Below, one piece after another: positions 46,620 to 59,639 of a stretch of DNA of 64,000 bases. Origin of the DNA: Saururus chinensis. Lineage: Eukaryota; Streptophyta; Magnoliopsida; Piperales; Saururaceae. Numbering within the stretch: position 1 is the stretch's first letter; every line of letters begins with the position of its first letter. The DNA lies in NCBI GenBank assembly GCA_035235625.1, contig CP141149.1:4526893-4590892 (forward strand), written 5' to 3'. A program made the translations under genes and the position numbers. The notes beneath the pieces are model-generated. The model ran no database searches and was not told the DNA's origin. It saw nothing but the letters and a program-made list of their open reading frames with translations.

Positions 46620-48921
46620 ATAATCGGACTTCCGCCTCCGTACGTGTCCGGGTCCGATTACATACGGTTTGTGTTTGCCATGCTTTTTTGCATATTTTTT
46701 GCCTTTGATTTCAAAAATGTTTTGGCCCACCTTTCACTTCAAGTTGCCAAATTAAACTTCCCCTGCTCCTTAATTAAAGTTAAACTTTTTCAAAAGCTAT
46801 TCTGTTAATTTAAGTAACTTAGTTGATTGTATTTCTTAGTTAAAGACTTATATTTGAGTTCGCATTTGATGTAAATAATGATATTTCCACTACTTTTATT
46901 TACGCCTTTAGGCTTTATACTATTAGGAAAAAGTAAATCTTAATTATTTTTATATAAATAAGTATATAATAGTACTCTTTATAAGTAAGAAATAAATTGA
47001 TTAAATTTATTTCCACTACTTTTATTTACGCTTTTAGACCTTATTAGCTCTGAATTAGATTAAATTTTTAAAATAAGCAAAGTCTCCAAAGTAGACAAAG
47101 TCTAAAAAAGAGAAAAGAAGCTAAACATAATCCTACATATGTGGGAATAGGCAAACGCTTCTATTAAAAAATTTATTATAAAAAATAATAAATTAGGTGA
47201 AGATGTCATTAAACCCCCCCCCTACACTCAAAGTTAACCACAAAAATTAAATTGGTTAAGTAAGGATTCGTAAGCCTTACGTAGTCATATCAAAATGATT
47301 ACCAAATCAATAAAGCAAAAAATTATGTGAGACTCCAAGAGATTCATGGCCCCACATTAAGTTTTGTTTTTTAAAAATATTTAGCTATAAAAGGCTAAAA
47401 TGGCTAAAACACAAAAAAAGTTAAATTTCAAAGAACTTGAAGTTCAAAGAAAAATACAAAGAGATTATGTAAAAGACTCTGTGTGCCCCACATAGAAAAT
47501 AGGAAGTCTAAGTCAAAACCTAGAGGCTTATGATCCCCTTCTCTAAAGCAAATATAGATTAATGAAATGATAAAAAAATGAATAAAAATTAAAAAGAAGA
47601 ATATGTAAAGAGAGTAATGGAGTGGGGGAAGACAAATTTCAAGATATGATGTAAGGACTTGTCTCACTACTTTCAAAATTGTCTTCACCACACACCCCAC
47701 TAATTTGACTCTAACCAACTATCCCACTAACTCACTCTTCATTTTCCATGAACTACGCTGTAAATTCACCACCCACTACTTTACTTAAATAAATATTATC
47801 TTGTTTTTACAGGAGAGACTTTTGGCCTTCAAGTGTAAGGAACCTTCAAAAGAAAGTATTGATGCCCATCACCCACCAAGAGACGTCTAGGGGTTATTTG
47901 TGTGTAGAATTTCTATAAGATTCCACTCATTCCACCCTAATTGTGGCATGAATTATCGTAATCATGTTTATGTGTAGAAGGTGTGGGCAAAATTATAAAT
48001 TCCATCCAAAAGTTGATTCAAAGCCATTTCGAGCCAGAATCGGCCAGGATCACTGAATCACCTCTTGAGGTGATTTCGTCGATTCTGGCTCCCAGCCCCT
48101 ATTTCAAAATTATAGATTCAATTATTTTTCAACAGTTACTTCTCATATCAATTTGAGCCTAAAGAAGTATATCATATAGGTGGGGCTCACTTTAAAAGTT
48201 TAAAATTACTTACCCTTGTGGGATTTATTTGATAGAGCTTGAATTTAGGAGCATAATAGTACCAAGAACATGTATATCTGAGTTTGGGAGAGAGAGTTAT
48301 ATTAGCTTATAGTTTAAAAATTAGGTTTAATGCAACATTCGAATTTATTCTAAAAAATTTCATTACAAACTCTAATTCACATTCGGCAATGAATTTTTTG
48401 AATTAATTTAAAAAAAATCCACTTTCATTTCTAAAAAATTAAATACCCAAACAAACCCTAGAAATTCCAAAAGCCTTGACCTTTTTCAAAAGTTGAAGAA
48501 GTTAGAGGGATTAGAAGACAAATAGAAGTGTTGCATCACATGAATGAAGTAGAAATTGTGTAAAGGAGCCCTCATCTTTCATAATGAGTTTCTTTCTTTT
48601 ATTTTTTTTACTTGAAAATTGTAATCACTTCTCCTGAAATTTTTTATTATTATTTTAATAAATTCTAAGTTGTCTTATTCTTTTTGCCATTTAATCTAAG
48701 GGTTTCAAAAATTAATTTATCACCACTACTCTACTCCATATTGTAAAGAGTAATCTTAATTAACAAAAAGAAGTTTGTTACATACAAAAAAAAAGTTCTT
48801 TTTTATCTCTTGCAAATAAGGATTATCTGATATCTTATCCTGACTTGTGCATAGGGAACTACCGAAATCTACCAACATATTTCTGGCACGTCCAGTATGA
48901 CCTTTTCCTCCATCCATCTTT
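46620..48921. other. Promoter-side intergenic region of U2A', no other gene recognised
   Basis: AT-rich DNA with only short frames. The proximal 46,600-46,680 part is GC-richer and probably holds the promoter. No TATA box can be chosen with confidence. A hairpin at 48,031-48,091 is listed separately. Confidence 0.5.
48031..48091. repeat. Double-stem hairpin
   Basis: GAGCCAGAATCG (48,031-48,042) pairs perfectly with CGATTCTGGCTC (48,080-48,091). Inside it AATCACCTC (48,056-48,064) pairs with GAGGTGATT (48,067-48,075) around a 2-base loop. It is probably the core of a small foldback element. Confidence 0.7.
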
Positions 48922-49240
48922 TTGGCAAAACTGAAGGGTACTGAAAATTTCAAACTTGTCATTAATTTTGATGATGCTAACTTTCAAGCCTCCTTGGCTA
49001 GACAAAAACATAAAGACAAAATGTTGATCCCTATGGACACCAAAATGGATGCACCCTGTAGCTCCAAGAAGAAGACTAAAGTGAAAGCTCCACTACCTAA
49101 GACCACTCACTCCCCTCACTTTGCCTATGACAAAGTTTTGAGCAGTGACAATGTGTTTACAAGGCTAATGTACATTAGTAATGAAGACTTTGTGAACCAA
49201 GCTCATCTAGAGCTTACGACCACTCATTCCCCTCACTTTG
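48922..49240 (+). pseudogene. Unassigned coding sequence with 39-residue repeats, segment 1
   Basis: An open plus-strand frame encodes a Lys-rich N-terminal part (TKMDAPCSSKKKTKVKAPLP). Repeats follow that start (T/K)TTHSPHF; the first full unit is 117 bp (49,101 to 49,217). The second unit is interrupted at 49,240 by LTR A copy 2. The same sequence resumes at 52,665, 56,181 and 61,370. It looks like part of a retroelement gag-side frame or a repetitive host gene. No domain is recognised. Confidence 0.45.
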
Positions 49241-52200
49241 TGTCACACCCCGGCGATGCCCGACCCGAGCCGAACCTGGTCCAAGGGCCAGTCAAGCGCG
49301 CAGGGGCGACAAAGGGAAATTGAGAAACAATTTAGCGAAAGACTTAACCCTAACCACGGGCGATTAACAGAATTACGGAGCACGTACAATCCTTTAAGCA
49401 AGAGTAAATAAAAGGAAAGAAAGAGAGTTGCTTATCACAAAGTAAACAACTAATCTCAAACCCACATGCTTAGTTAACTATAACCCACACCGGCTCAAAA
49501 TAAGTCTTAAGCAAACATAACTGTAAATGTGACATAAATCCAACAAAGAACCCTACACAAAGGTTCTAAACATAAGCATAAAACCAAAGAAGATAAGTCA
49601 CACAACGATCTCCATGATCACATCCAAGCCATCTCCGGCCTTTCCTCAAAGAGGAGATCCTGTCCGTCTGCGTGTCACACCACGTAGCCCCAAAACAAAA
49701 CACAAGAAAGAGGGGTGAGTTTAACAAACTCAGCAATGGTTTTTAATATCACTATCAACATCGAAAATACGATCGCATAGCAATATAATCATTCAGATCA
49801 CAGATTTACATGGTGCATCATTTTCTGTTCACACATACACATCACCTAAAACTGCATCATAGTGCATAATCCACATAATTTCATTCTCATCATAACATCC
49901 TACATGAACGTATCTCTAACATACATAATCCATCATGCATCATATCATAATCAACCTGCATGAATGTATCTCTAACATACATGTTCCATCATGCATCATA
50001 TCAAGATCAACCTGAATGGATGTATCTCTAACATACATATTCCCACATGCATCACATCATAATCAACCTGCATGGATGTATCTCTAACATACATATTCCC
50101 ACATGCATCACATCATAATCAACCTGCATGGATGTATCTCTAATATACATAATCCATCATGCATCATATCATAATCAACCTCCATCAAGGAGTAATCACA
50201 AATTTGGTATCACACAGACGGGACATAGACAAGGCCACGAAGGTGGGTCATGGTCCAAAATTCTACACAAGAATTCAAGAAAGATCAGGGTTGTCAATCC
50301 CTAATGTTGTTCGCCCTGGATGATCCTGGCCAAAGATGTCTCATTCTCACACAGAGAATCTAGAGCAGGGGTGTTCTCCCAGGGACATCTCCTGCGGAGG
50401 GAAGAGCCCGAGTTCTCACACAGAGAACCCTAGAACATGTGGTAGCGGGGTGCACATGACATACCACACTGGATTCTCAGGGTCCAGATGACACTCATAA
50501 TAACATTCTCACAAATCCGCAAGACAAGTACACAACTCATCCCTACATAGTTCCATTTAATTAGACTCAACCTGGGGAGTGCACTCGTTCCACACAGGAA
50601 CTCAAATCAAAACGTGTCCTTTCGGACCAATCAACTTTCGATTAATCCATGACCGATCAATCCGGCACACAATTTTACCACATTGCATCCAATTGGTCAA
50701 ATTCGATTAACCTCAATGAAGCCTCAATTGGAAATCCATTTTCATGATGTATGCAGCATGGTACATACGTGAGCAAGGCATACATGAATCCTAATTCATG
50801 ATAAGTGCTCTCATCAGCCCCTAATGCATCATTCATAATCACAATATCAAGCTTCAATATCATCATTTAACCCCCACATGTGTGTGTAACTAGTAGAAGC
50901 ATTTCACACAATGCATGTCAACATGCTTGAAATTAAACTCACTACTACATTACATATGTGAATTACCATCTAACATGAATTCCAGCGGAAATCATAGGAG
51001 AAAAATCATTGAAATCATAACTCAAATCAAAACTCAACCACAAAGGTTAAACACATATAAGATCATTCATTTCATCATTGAGTCATGGCATTCACCAACC
51101 TCCACACATCAACTAACCACATTTTATCATGACAAATCAGTCCAATAATAGGTTGTAGTTCTACTGAAAATATGTTTAACAATGAGGAACCAACCATTCA
51201 CAATTTCCAAGATGACGATTCCAACATCATGCCACAAAAAATAAGTCATTCCACAAATCTCTAAGCATATATCTCAACTCCATAACCTCAATAGCATGCC
51301 TTTCCAATAGCATAATATAGCTTAAAATACTCCACATCCATATGAAATTGGCAAGCTAAAGTGGAATCATCGAAATAAACATCATGCATTAGAACATCAA
51401 TTTGTTGTGTAGCCGTTCGAACGCCCTTTAGGCCGTTCGATCGGTTAAAAGCAAAAATTTAAAATTCACAGTTTGGCAGTTCGAACGCCTAGCAGGCCAT
51501 TCGATCGGCTGAATTGGAGAACTGTCGTTCCGACAGTGTTGCCGTTTGAACGCCTAGAAAGGCCGTTCGAACGCCAACAAGGCAGAACTGGTCATCTTCT
51601 TCCTTTCACAAATCCAAACCGAAACACCATTGATAACACTTTAAATCCACATCTAACACCCTAATCATCATCAAAAGTCCTTCATGACTTCCAGAAAGTT
51701 AAACCATACCATAATAATACAAAACCCTAAGAAATCGGGATTAAATATTTCCATTTTCTAATCATACCATTAACACTCCAAATCAAGTAATCTCCATTCG
51801 AAATAAGCCAAAAATCAAGAATTTTACCATGGATAAACTGAGATTTTGAAGACCCATTACCTTAGCACTTGATTAAGCTCGGTTTTGAGGGTCACCCTTC
51901 TTGAAAACCTTACAAACACATTGAGTTTGAATTAAACTCCAATCAAAATCGATTTACCAAAGAAATCCCTAATTAAAACTTAGATCTAGGGTTTGTTAAA
52001 CATAAAAATCGAATTTTAAACAATAGGGTTTGTAGTAAAACACAAATTAGTAGCTTTTGAGGTCTAAAAATGAATTGAAACATAGGGAAAATAGTAGATT
52101 TGGAAAAGATTAGGATGAAAGCTAGGGTTTAGTGCTTGATTAGAGTAGGCTTACCTTAATAGTCTTCTAATCCGGCCTAAGTGGGGATTAGGCCAGCTCT

Positions 52201-52664
52201 CCCTCCTTAGCCTATTCCCAAAAATGGAAATGGCTCAGGTTTTCCCTTATATAGTAAGGGTTGGGGTATGCATGGGTAAGTTATGGGGTGTAAATAGGAA
52301 AAGTAGGCTAAAAGTGGGTATTATGCAAATTTAAGCGCTAATTAAGCCTAATAAAATTTTTAAAATTTTTGCATGACCTTAAGTAGATGTCAAGGTTCAA
52401 TTGGCACAAAAATCAAAATTTTGTCGGTGGGGCCCACTGGGGTCCTACTAAAACCCTAATTTTTGGAAAAATAGTAAAAATTCAGAAAAATCCTAAAAAA
52501 TCATATTTGATTTAAAATCACTAATCTTAAAGTTGATTTTGGTTAAAACCATTATAAACACTATTTATTTATGAAATCGCTGAATAGATCAGAAAACACG
52601 TAAATCTCACGATAACCGACAATCAAAGAAAACCAAAACCGGTTTAGAGATGAGGGTCCTTACA
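49241..52664 (-). mobile_element. Solo LTR, family A, copy 2 (3,424 bp)
   Basis: Plus-strand ends are TGTCACACCCCGGCG and GAGGGTCCTTACA. A perfect 5-bp duplication CTTTG lies at 49,236-49,240 and 52,665-52,669. The empty site can be checked inside the window: the neighbouring repeat unit at 49,118-49,145 reads through CCCCTCACTTTGCCTATG without an insertion. A minus-strand TATA-like CTATATAAGG lies near 52,240-52,252. It is closely related to copy 1 over the full length. Confidence 0.9.
49905..50175. repeat. 56-bp tandem repeat inside LTR A copy 2
   Basis: Five units with exact 56-bp phase: TATCTCTAA(C/T)ATACAT begins at 49,911, 49,967, 50,023, 50,079 and 50,135. Copy 1 has the homologous array with a 55-bp period and slightly different units, so the array was amplified or homogenised separately in each copy. 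Confidence 0.92.
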
Positions 52665-52776
52665 CTTTGCCTATGGCAAAGCTTTGAGCAATGACAGTAT
52701 GTTTTGAAAATTAGGTCACAATACTCATGAAGACCTTGTGAAGCAATTTCATTTGAAGCCTAAGACCACTCACTCT
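52665..52776 (+). pseudogene. Unassigned coding sequence with 39-residue repeats, segment 2
   Basis: The 112 bases between LTR A copies 2 and 3. It begins with the duplicated CTTTG, completes the second repeat unit (again 117 bp long when measured from GACCACTCA to GACCACTCA) and starts a third unit that is cut at 52,776 by the next LTR. Confidence 0.5.
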
Positions 52777-55700
52777 TGTCACGCCCCGGCACCGCCAGAC
52801 CCAAGTCGAACCCGGTCCAAGGGTCGGTCAAGCACGGGGGGCGACAGGATTGAAAGAGATAAATGGATAGAGGATTACTTGCCCCTCCTACGGGTGGTTT
52901 AACTAGTGGAGTCAGGCACCACATAACCTTTGAGCAAGAGTAATAAGTAGAATAAAAGAGAACCTTAACTCTGCACTAATTTACAAGTCTTATACCCACA
53001 TACTTTTAATCTTGAGCCAAACACGCATGGCTTGAAAACAAGGTTTCAAACAGATCCAAAACATAATATAAACTCAAGTCTAAAAATTAGAACCACCATA
53101 CATGATGTTCTATCATCATAATAGAGTAATCAGAAAAATATAACAATGGGGGCATCCACGCCTAATCTCATGCTCTCCCCGACCGTTCCTCAAACAGAGA
53201 GTCTTGCCCGACTGCATGTCGCACCATACAACCCCAAAACAAAAACACATAAAGTGGGGTGAGCAAAACTCAGTAAGGTTTTAAATATAGTGATAAGAAT
53301 AAGAAAACCATCATGACATGACAACATAGTAATTCAGATTCATAATTGACATGATATACCCTTTTTTAATCATCACCTTGTTAAACCCTTAGCATGCATA
53401 TGACACACCTATCAAAGTCAAAGAATAAATAGTCTTAGCATCCATCCTGCATAAGTAATGAACTTCATCTAATCAAATCAAGTATGATATCATCATAAAC
53501 CGCATGAGAAGTGTCTTTCACAAACTTTTTGATCATGTGACCAAATGACATAAACCTACATAATAGTCTCAATCACATGATTCAGATCGTGTATTCGTAT
53601 CACATCAACCTGCATGATAGAGTGTATCTAACATATAATTTAGTTCATGCATTCATATAAATCTCATACATTCCATAGGTCATTCACCTACATGACAAGT
53701 ATCTAAACCACACTACATCAAGATCATGTATAATAAATGGCACCCACATGTGTCTCATAATCTCAAATATCCCTACACAACTTGTGTAATTTAGGCATAA
53801 TATTATCACATACACATGCATTATCATCAAATAGTGAATGCCTCCATCAAGAAGAGGAATACAATCATATCACCCATTATGGACGTAGTCTAATTTCCTA
53901 TCCAAAAACCTAGGGCATTGCCTGCTCTAGACACAGTTTGAATTTCATACAAAAAATTAAGGTGTAGGGGTAGTCAGCCCCTCTACTCACTCTGGACAAT
54001 CCACATGGTAAGTTCGAATTAACTAGAGCAGGTCTACTCACTCTGGACAGTTCGGGCCAGGAATGTCCGAATTAACTAGAGCAATGCGTTCACTCTAGAC
54101 ATCTCAGCGGCAGGGAGAGTCTAATTTCCTCTCGATAAACCTAGAACAAGTGGTAGCCGGTGCACAAAGGCATACCACACTGGATTCTCAAGGTCCAGGT
54201 TTGACTGTCTCAATAAATAAATCTCAACTACATTAACAATTCAAATTGACTCAACCCGGGGAGTATACATATTCCACATAGAAACTTAAATTGAAATGAT
54301 GTCCTTTCAGACTAGCCAAGTTCTAATTAAGTCAACGATCGATTAATCCAGCACGCAATCTCACATCATTGCATACAATCGATCAATCACGACTAAACAT
54401 CGGTAAAACCTCATTCATGAAGTTCATTCCATGATGCATGAAATCATAAGACATTTGTGAACAAGATCTACGTGAGTTCCAACACATGGACCGTGCTCCC
54501 ATCAGTCCCCACATGCATCATAATCGAATCATAAATAACCATGATTTCATAGTAAATTCCCCACACGTGTGTGTTCATGCATTTCCTAAGCACATGACCA
54601 ATGCTTTGATATAAGCTCACAAGGCAATACATGCATGCTTAAACACATTCAAATCATGATTACTAACTGAAATCTAGGGTGAAATTTACTATAAATCATA
54701 AATCCATTCATGTTAAATCAAATGCTTAACTCCTACAAACATGATTAGTTTACACATGAAGCTATAATATAATGACATCATTCACCCACAATCCATTCTC
54801 ATGATATGTTGACATATCTTATCATTTACTATGTAATATCCCTGCTGAAAACATGCTCCAATCATAAGAATTCTATTATCCATAGATTCAAGATAATTCA
54901 ATGTTAACATGTATGACTATCAACATATAATTCCACATAACAAGTACTTAAGCATGCTTCATAAATCTCCATCATAAATTTTACACCCTTCTAGTAGCTT
55001 AATTCTAGTATAAAACACTCCCCATAAACATTGGAAACATCAATTGGGAGGAAAACACCGAAATAAGCATGAAAATAAAAAAAGGCAAAATTGATGTGTG
55101 GCCGATCAATCGCCAACATATAGTTCAAGCCTTCTTCTTCGTTTCGAAATTCAAAACCGAAACACTATTGTTGAACTATAAAACCTTCATCCCAAGCCTA
55201 ATACACCATCAAAATTCACTCAAACATTTCAAAAAACTAATTGAACCCATTCCAAGGTAAAACCCTAAGAAATTAAGGCAAGAAATTAATATTTCATAAA
55301 TCTACCATTAAAACCCTAATCAAAGAAACCCATTCAAGTAAAACCTATAAAAATTGAGATTTTTACTATAACAAGACTGACATTTGAAAACTCATTATCT
55401 CTACACTTGATTTGAGTTAGATTAATCCTTCAATCACCTCCGAAACCTTCCGAAAGCAAAATTTTTATGTTAAAACACACCTAAACTCAATTTAGACTTG
55501 AAAATCATAAAGCAAATGCTAGATCTAAAGCTTAAGAGACATAAAAAACAAAAATTTGAGGGTTAAGGCTTGAAATTGAGAAATAAAAAAGTGATTTAAT
55601 ACTTTCAAAATGGATTGAATCGATAGGGGAAGATAAGATTAAGAGGATTTTAAGAAAAACCCTAAAGATTAAGTAAAACCCACCTTTAATCGTTTCATTT

Positions 55701-56180
55701 TTGGGCCTAATTAGGGATTAGGCTCCAAATCTCCTATCTTAGCCTATTCCTAATTTGGAAATGGCTTAGCACCTTTCCTTTTATAGGAAGGGTTGGGCTA
55801 TACTTAATTAAAATTTGGCGTAAAAATAGAGCTTTTAACTAGAATTAGAAAATTTTGTAATTTAACCCAAAATTATGACCAGAAAAATTCTAAAATTTTT
55901 ATAATGACTTCTTTTGATGTCTAGGGTATTTTGGACTAAAAACCCTAAATTCGACCATAGGGCCTATAGGGGCCAAACCCTAATTTTAAAAAATATCCAA
56001 AAATTCATAAATAGTTTAGAATCACTTAAAATTCATAAACATGTAGTTATTTTCCTTTAAAAACTTTAGAAATCACTTTTATTTTTGAAAATTATCGAAA
56101 TTAATTAGAAACGACTTAAACCACATAAAAGTAATTACACATAATGAATTTAAAACCGGTTCAAGTTCAATGCTCTTACA
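52777..56180 (-). mobile_element. Solo LTR, family A, copy 3 (3,404 bp), diverged subfamily
   Basis: Plus-strand ends are TGTCACGCCCCGGC and AATGCTCTTACA. A minus-strand TATA box CCTATAAAAGG lies at 55,777-55,787, in the same place as in copies 1 and 2. Similarity to them is clear at the ends and patchy inside, and the 55/56-bp array is not recognisable. The flanks ACTCT and AATCC match at only 3 of 5 positions. It is an older insertion or a separate subfamily. The sequence on either side belongs to one 117-bp repeat unit, which supports the boundaries. Confidence 0.78.
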
Positions 56181-56501
56181 AATCCCCTCAATTAGTTTTT
56201 GGCAAAAGATTGAGTGGCGAAAGTGTTTTCTTAAGGCTAGTGAACAAAGTTCTTAGTGAAATGTCGATAATATAAAAAAGTCGAGAATATCAAAAAAATC
56301 TCTGAATGTTTTAAGACCTATGAAAAAGACAAAAGCTATTGTTCAATGGACTAAATGTGAATAATAGCCTCATTTATGTTTGTATATGGGATCGATTAGG
56401 TCATTTTCTAACCTCTTTCAAAGAGTTATGACAAAACAGTTAGTTCAATCCATTGACAGGTCAAAGTTCTGTTGAAGGAGAGAATTTTTGAAGAATGATA
56501 G
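56181..56501 (+). pseudogene. Unassigned coding sequence with 39-residue repeats, segment 3
   Basis: It continues the third repeat unit (CCCCTCAATTAG, then a segment parallel to the earlier SSDNVFTRL part) and about 200 bases beyond it, up to the GATAG target duplication of LTR B copy 2. Badly decayed. Confidence 0.4.
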
Positions 56502-56749
56502 TGTAAGGTCCCTGATTTTTCTACGATTTTCTGGGATTTTTCTGGTCATTTTCGGCAGGAAAATGTGACGTTTCAGCATATGCGTATCTGTATTTTTCCC
56601 CATATTTATACCTGTAGAGTCGGGTGTGGGGCTTAGTCGCGGGCCACGGGCCTTGCTGCGCGCTTACGGCGCGAATTTTGGAGGTTTGACGCGTAACCAA
56701 TGGGTTAACGCGCATTGGGGACGTAAGTGGAAAAAAAACAAGGAGAACG

Positions 56750-58460
56750 GATAAAAGATCGGGCTCGGCCCGATCCAGAAAAATGTGAACAGTGCAACCG
56801 CCGCCCCCATTTCCGTCTGATCCTTGTGTCCGGCTGCCGCCAGCCGCCGGCAAGCCAGTGGGCCACCGCACGGGCTCCGTCCCGGCCGTGCGACGGTAGG
56901 AGAGCCGCTGTCCCGGCCCCCACGGCCGCGCCGCCTCCTCCCCTGGTGAGCCCCTTTTTCTCTGTGATTTGCGATTCCGCCGTTGTCGTAGGCCGGCAAG
57001 GACCGGCCGGCTGCCCACGGCTCCGCCATGGGCCGGCGACGGTGGGAGGACACTTCCCCCGGCCCCAGACGGCCCCAGCTCCGCCGTCCCGCTCCCTTTT
57101 TCTCTGCTGCCCCTGTTTGCCGCCCGTCTGTTTCACGCCGTTCCGTCTCCGCCACGGGCCGGCTCGGCCCGACCGGCCGGCCACGGCTCCGCCCTGGGCC
57201 GGCGACGGCGAGGAGCCCCTCCTCCCGGCCCGGTGGGCCTCGGCACCGCCGCCCCATCCTCTTTCCCCCTCTGTGCACTGTTCCGCCGACGGACTGTTTT
57301 GGGCAAACAGTGGCCGCCGACGGTGATCTGCGGCCAATTCGGCCTTCCCCCAGCCTCGCCTTGCTCCGGCGAAGGCAATGGACTACATCTCCATGCCCGA
57401 TTCAGCCGCCGCCCCCATGGCCGCTCCGCCCTTATGGGTTTTCCCCTGTCGTCCCTTATTTTTGGCCTACGTCCGTTTTGGACGTTGTGACTGACGTTAT
57501 AGTCGGACGCCGGATTTGTTTTAGCGGACCTTAGTTTGGCTCCGCCCCGACCCGGTGATGCCAATGGGCTACCCCTCTGGGTCTTGTTCAGCCTTGCGGC
57601 CCGTAGCCGCAGCTAGTCTGCCTTACCGGCATGTGTGCCGTTGACCCTTCTTGCCCATTTTACGCCGTCGGTACCGGACGGCCTCGGGCAAGAGATTGTA
57701 TGTCTTACCTTGACAGAAGGTGGACGAGTTCACCTGCTCAGGCCTTGGCCAGTGACGGCCTCATAGCCTTTGCTCGACCGTGAACCCTTGCTCTCTGCCG
57801 TGCGAGATGCACAGCTGCCCGCACCATCGGTTTTGGTTGTGGGTGGCGATCGGCGATGTTGCCGCTTTGATTGGCCACAGCTAAGGGCCTTAGCCCTGTT
57901 GGCTTTTGTGGGCTTTGGGTCGCCCCCTTTCAGCCCTCTCCCCCGCCCTTTGGGCCGCGTGTGCATGTGGCCACGCGTGTACTTCTGGGTTTAGGCGCCG
58001 CATTCGTGCCGCCTAACCATCGGTTGGCTTTGCCACCGAGTGGAGTTGACCACTAGAGCCGTCCTCCACCTCTCCTTTGATTCTCGAGCGTTGCCCCACG
58101 CTCTCCGCCCTTATGTGGGCCTTTGTTGACCGGAATCGTTGCCGTTGGGTGCTGTCCACGGCCGATTTCGACGTCTTTGTGGCCGGCTGAGCACGTTTTA
58201 GCCAGCGGCCGATCTTCAGTGTACACCATCGACTTCGGGTTGCACCGCCACTTAGGTTGGCACGATATTTCTCTCGGCCGCCCTAGGGTGCCACCGTGGA
58301 TCGCGGGTTTTGCCGCATTGATATCTGACACTCTGTTTGGCCGTGATAGTTCCAGCGCATCCTAAAATCCTCGGGACAGCAGCTCTCTCAGCCAGGCAAC
58401 GGTTTTGACCGCCAACTCCGTCGCCGACGCCGCCACCGTCGTGTGCTCGCCATCGAACGT
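56750..58460. other. GC-rich block of LTR B copy 2
   Basis: Strongly GC-rich, with long open frames on both strands (up to about 210 codons), all Pro/Arg/Gly/Ala-rich. About three diverged repeats of roughly 150 bp (core GGGCCGGCGACGG) at 56,850-57,280 keep several frames open at once. There are no recognised domains. In copy 1 different frames are open over the same block, which argues against coding. Confidence 0.6.
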
Positions 58461-58649
58461 CATGATTACGAGGTAGGGGAGCTTTGAACTCGTAAATTCA
58501 TGAAGCATGCTTTGAATGAGTAGCAGCATGCTAGGATTGTATGATTCCATGCTTGGATGTTAAGTAACGATCCGATTGCATGATGTGCGTGTAAGCATGA
58601 TTGGATGGTATGATTGATATGCATGAGATGTATGCATGTTTTATGGATG

Positions 58650-58880
58650 TGGACTATGTATGCGCTAGCGATGGCTAGCAAATATGTCAGTATGCTACGT
58701 ATGTGTTATGCATGTGCTAGTGATGGCTAGCGTGCATGTTTGAAGTATGTATGAATGTGTGTGCACGTGCTAGAGATGACTAGCGTGTACGTTTGATGTA
58801 TGCATGTGCTAGTGATGGCTAGCGTGCATGTTTGACGTGTGGATGCATGTGCTAGTGATGGCTAGCGTGCATGTTTGTAA
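58650..58880. repeat. GCTAGTGATGGCTAGC-type repeats in LTR B copy 2
   Basis: Irregularly spaced copies of GCTAG(C/T)GATGGCTAGC, a near palindrome, about five times among TGCATGT/GTATG-rich DNA. The counterpart in copy 1 is the CGCTAGTCATCACTAGC region near 31,110-31,190, with fewer copies. Confidence 0.7.
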
Positions 58881-59639
58881 GTTATGTATGTATGATCGTA
58901 TGTGTATGTTATACGTATGTGTGAGACATACGTGTGTATGATGGCATTTTGCCTATGCTTGGGATATGTGTAAGTGTTGTGGGCAGAAGTATGGGCGATG
59001 GACAGTAAGAGGTGACAGAAGCTCTGTCTGAATTTGGATACGGTTGTGTAAGCGTATGACAGAGGATATGAGTATGGCGGGCAAGGATTAGAATGGTTTG
59101 GTTTGGGGTGGATTGTATGTTGGGCGTTTGTCAGACAGTAAGAGTGTTCATAATTGTACAAGCATAACGTACAGATTATGAAGTGAAAAATAAGTATACT
59201 AAGTGAGATATAAGTAAGAGGGCGACAACTAGGTTGGCTCTGAGGAGCGTTATTTGAGGATGTCAATGTAAGAGGATTTGGCCATAAGATGGATGGCAAA
59301 GTGTAAGACTGTAAGGGTTTGTTGTACGATGAGTTTTGTCCATGATGTGGACGGGTAAGTGAAGTCTGCTGCCCTAACGAACTTGGGTTTCAGATCGGGC
59401 TCAGCTTCGGTTTGACCAGTTGAGGACTGTGAGTTTGTGTGGCATAATTGTACCGCATAATATACTTAATTCAAATTGGAATTATAAGCACAGCTAATGA
59501 TAGCGTTGTGAGTTTGAGACCTGAGGGTTCGACGGATTAAGTTCCGTGTTTGAGCTGGCCGCTGATGAGTTGGCCGAGCGTTTATCATGTCTTGCCATGG
59601 TGTTTATCCTGCGGGATGTTGTCTGTGTGCTATGTAGAG

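Noticed and set aside
49241-56180. LTR A copies 2 and 3 as the two LTRs of one retrotransposon
   Set aside because: Copy 2 has its own perfect CTTTG duplication on both sides, the copies are strongly diverged, and only 112 bases of unrelated repeat sequence lie between them.
56664-57337. Long overlapping frames (about 165-210 codons) on both strands in LTR B copy 2, and equivalents at 32,870-33,697
   Set aside because: They arise from GC-rich tandem repeats. The frames differ between the two LTR copies and none matches a known protein.
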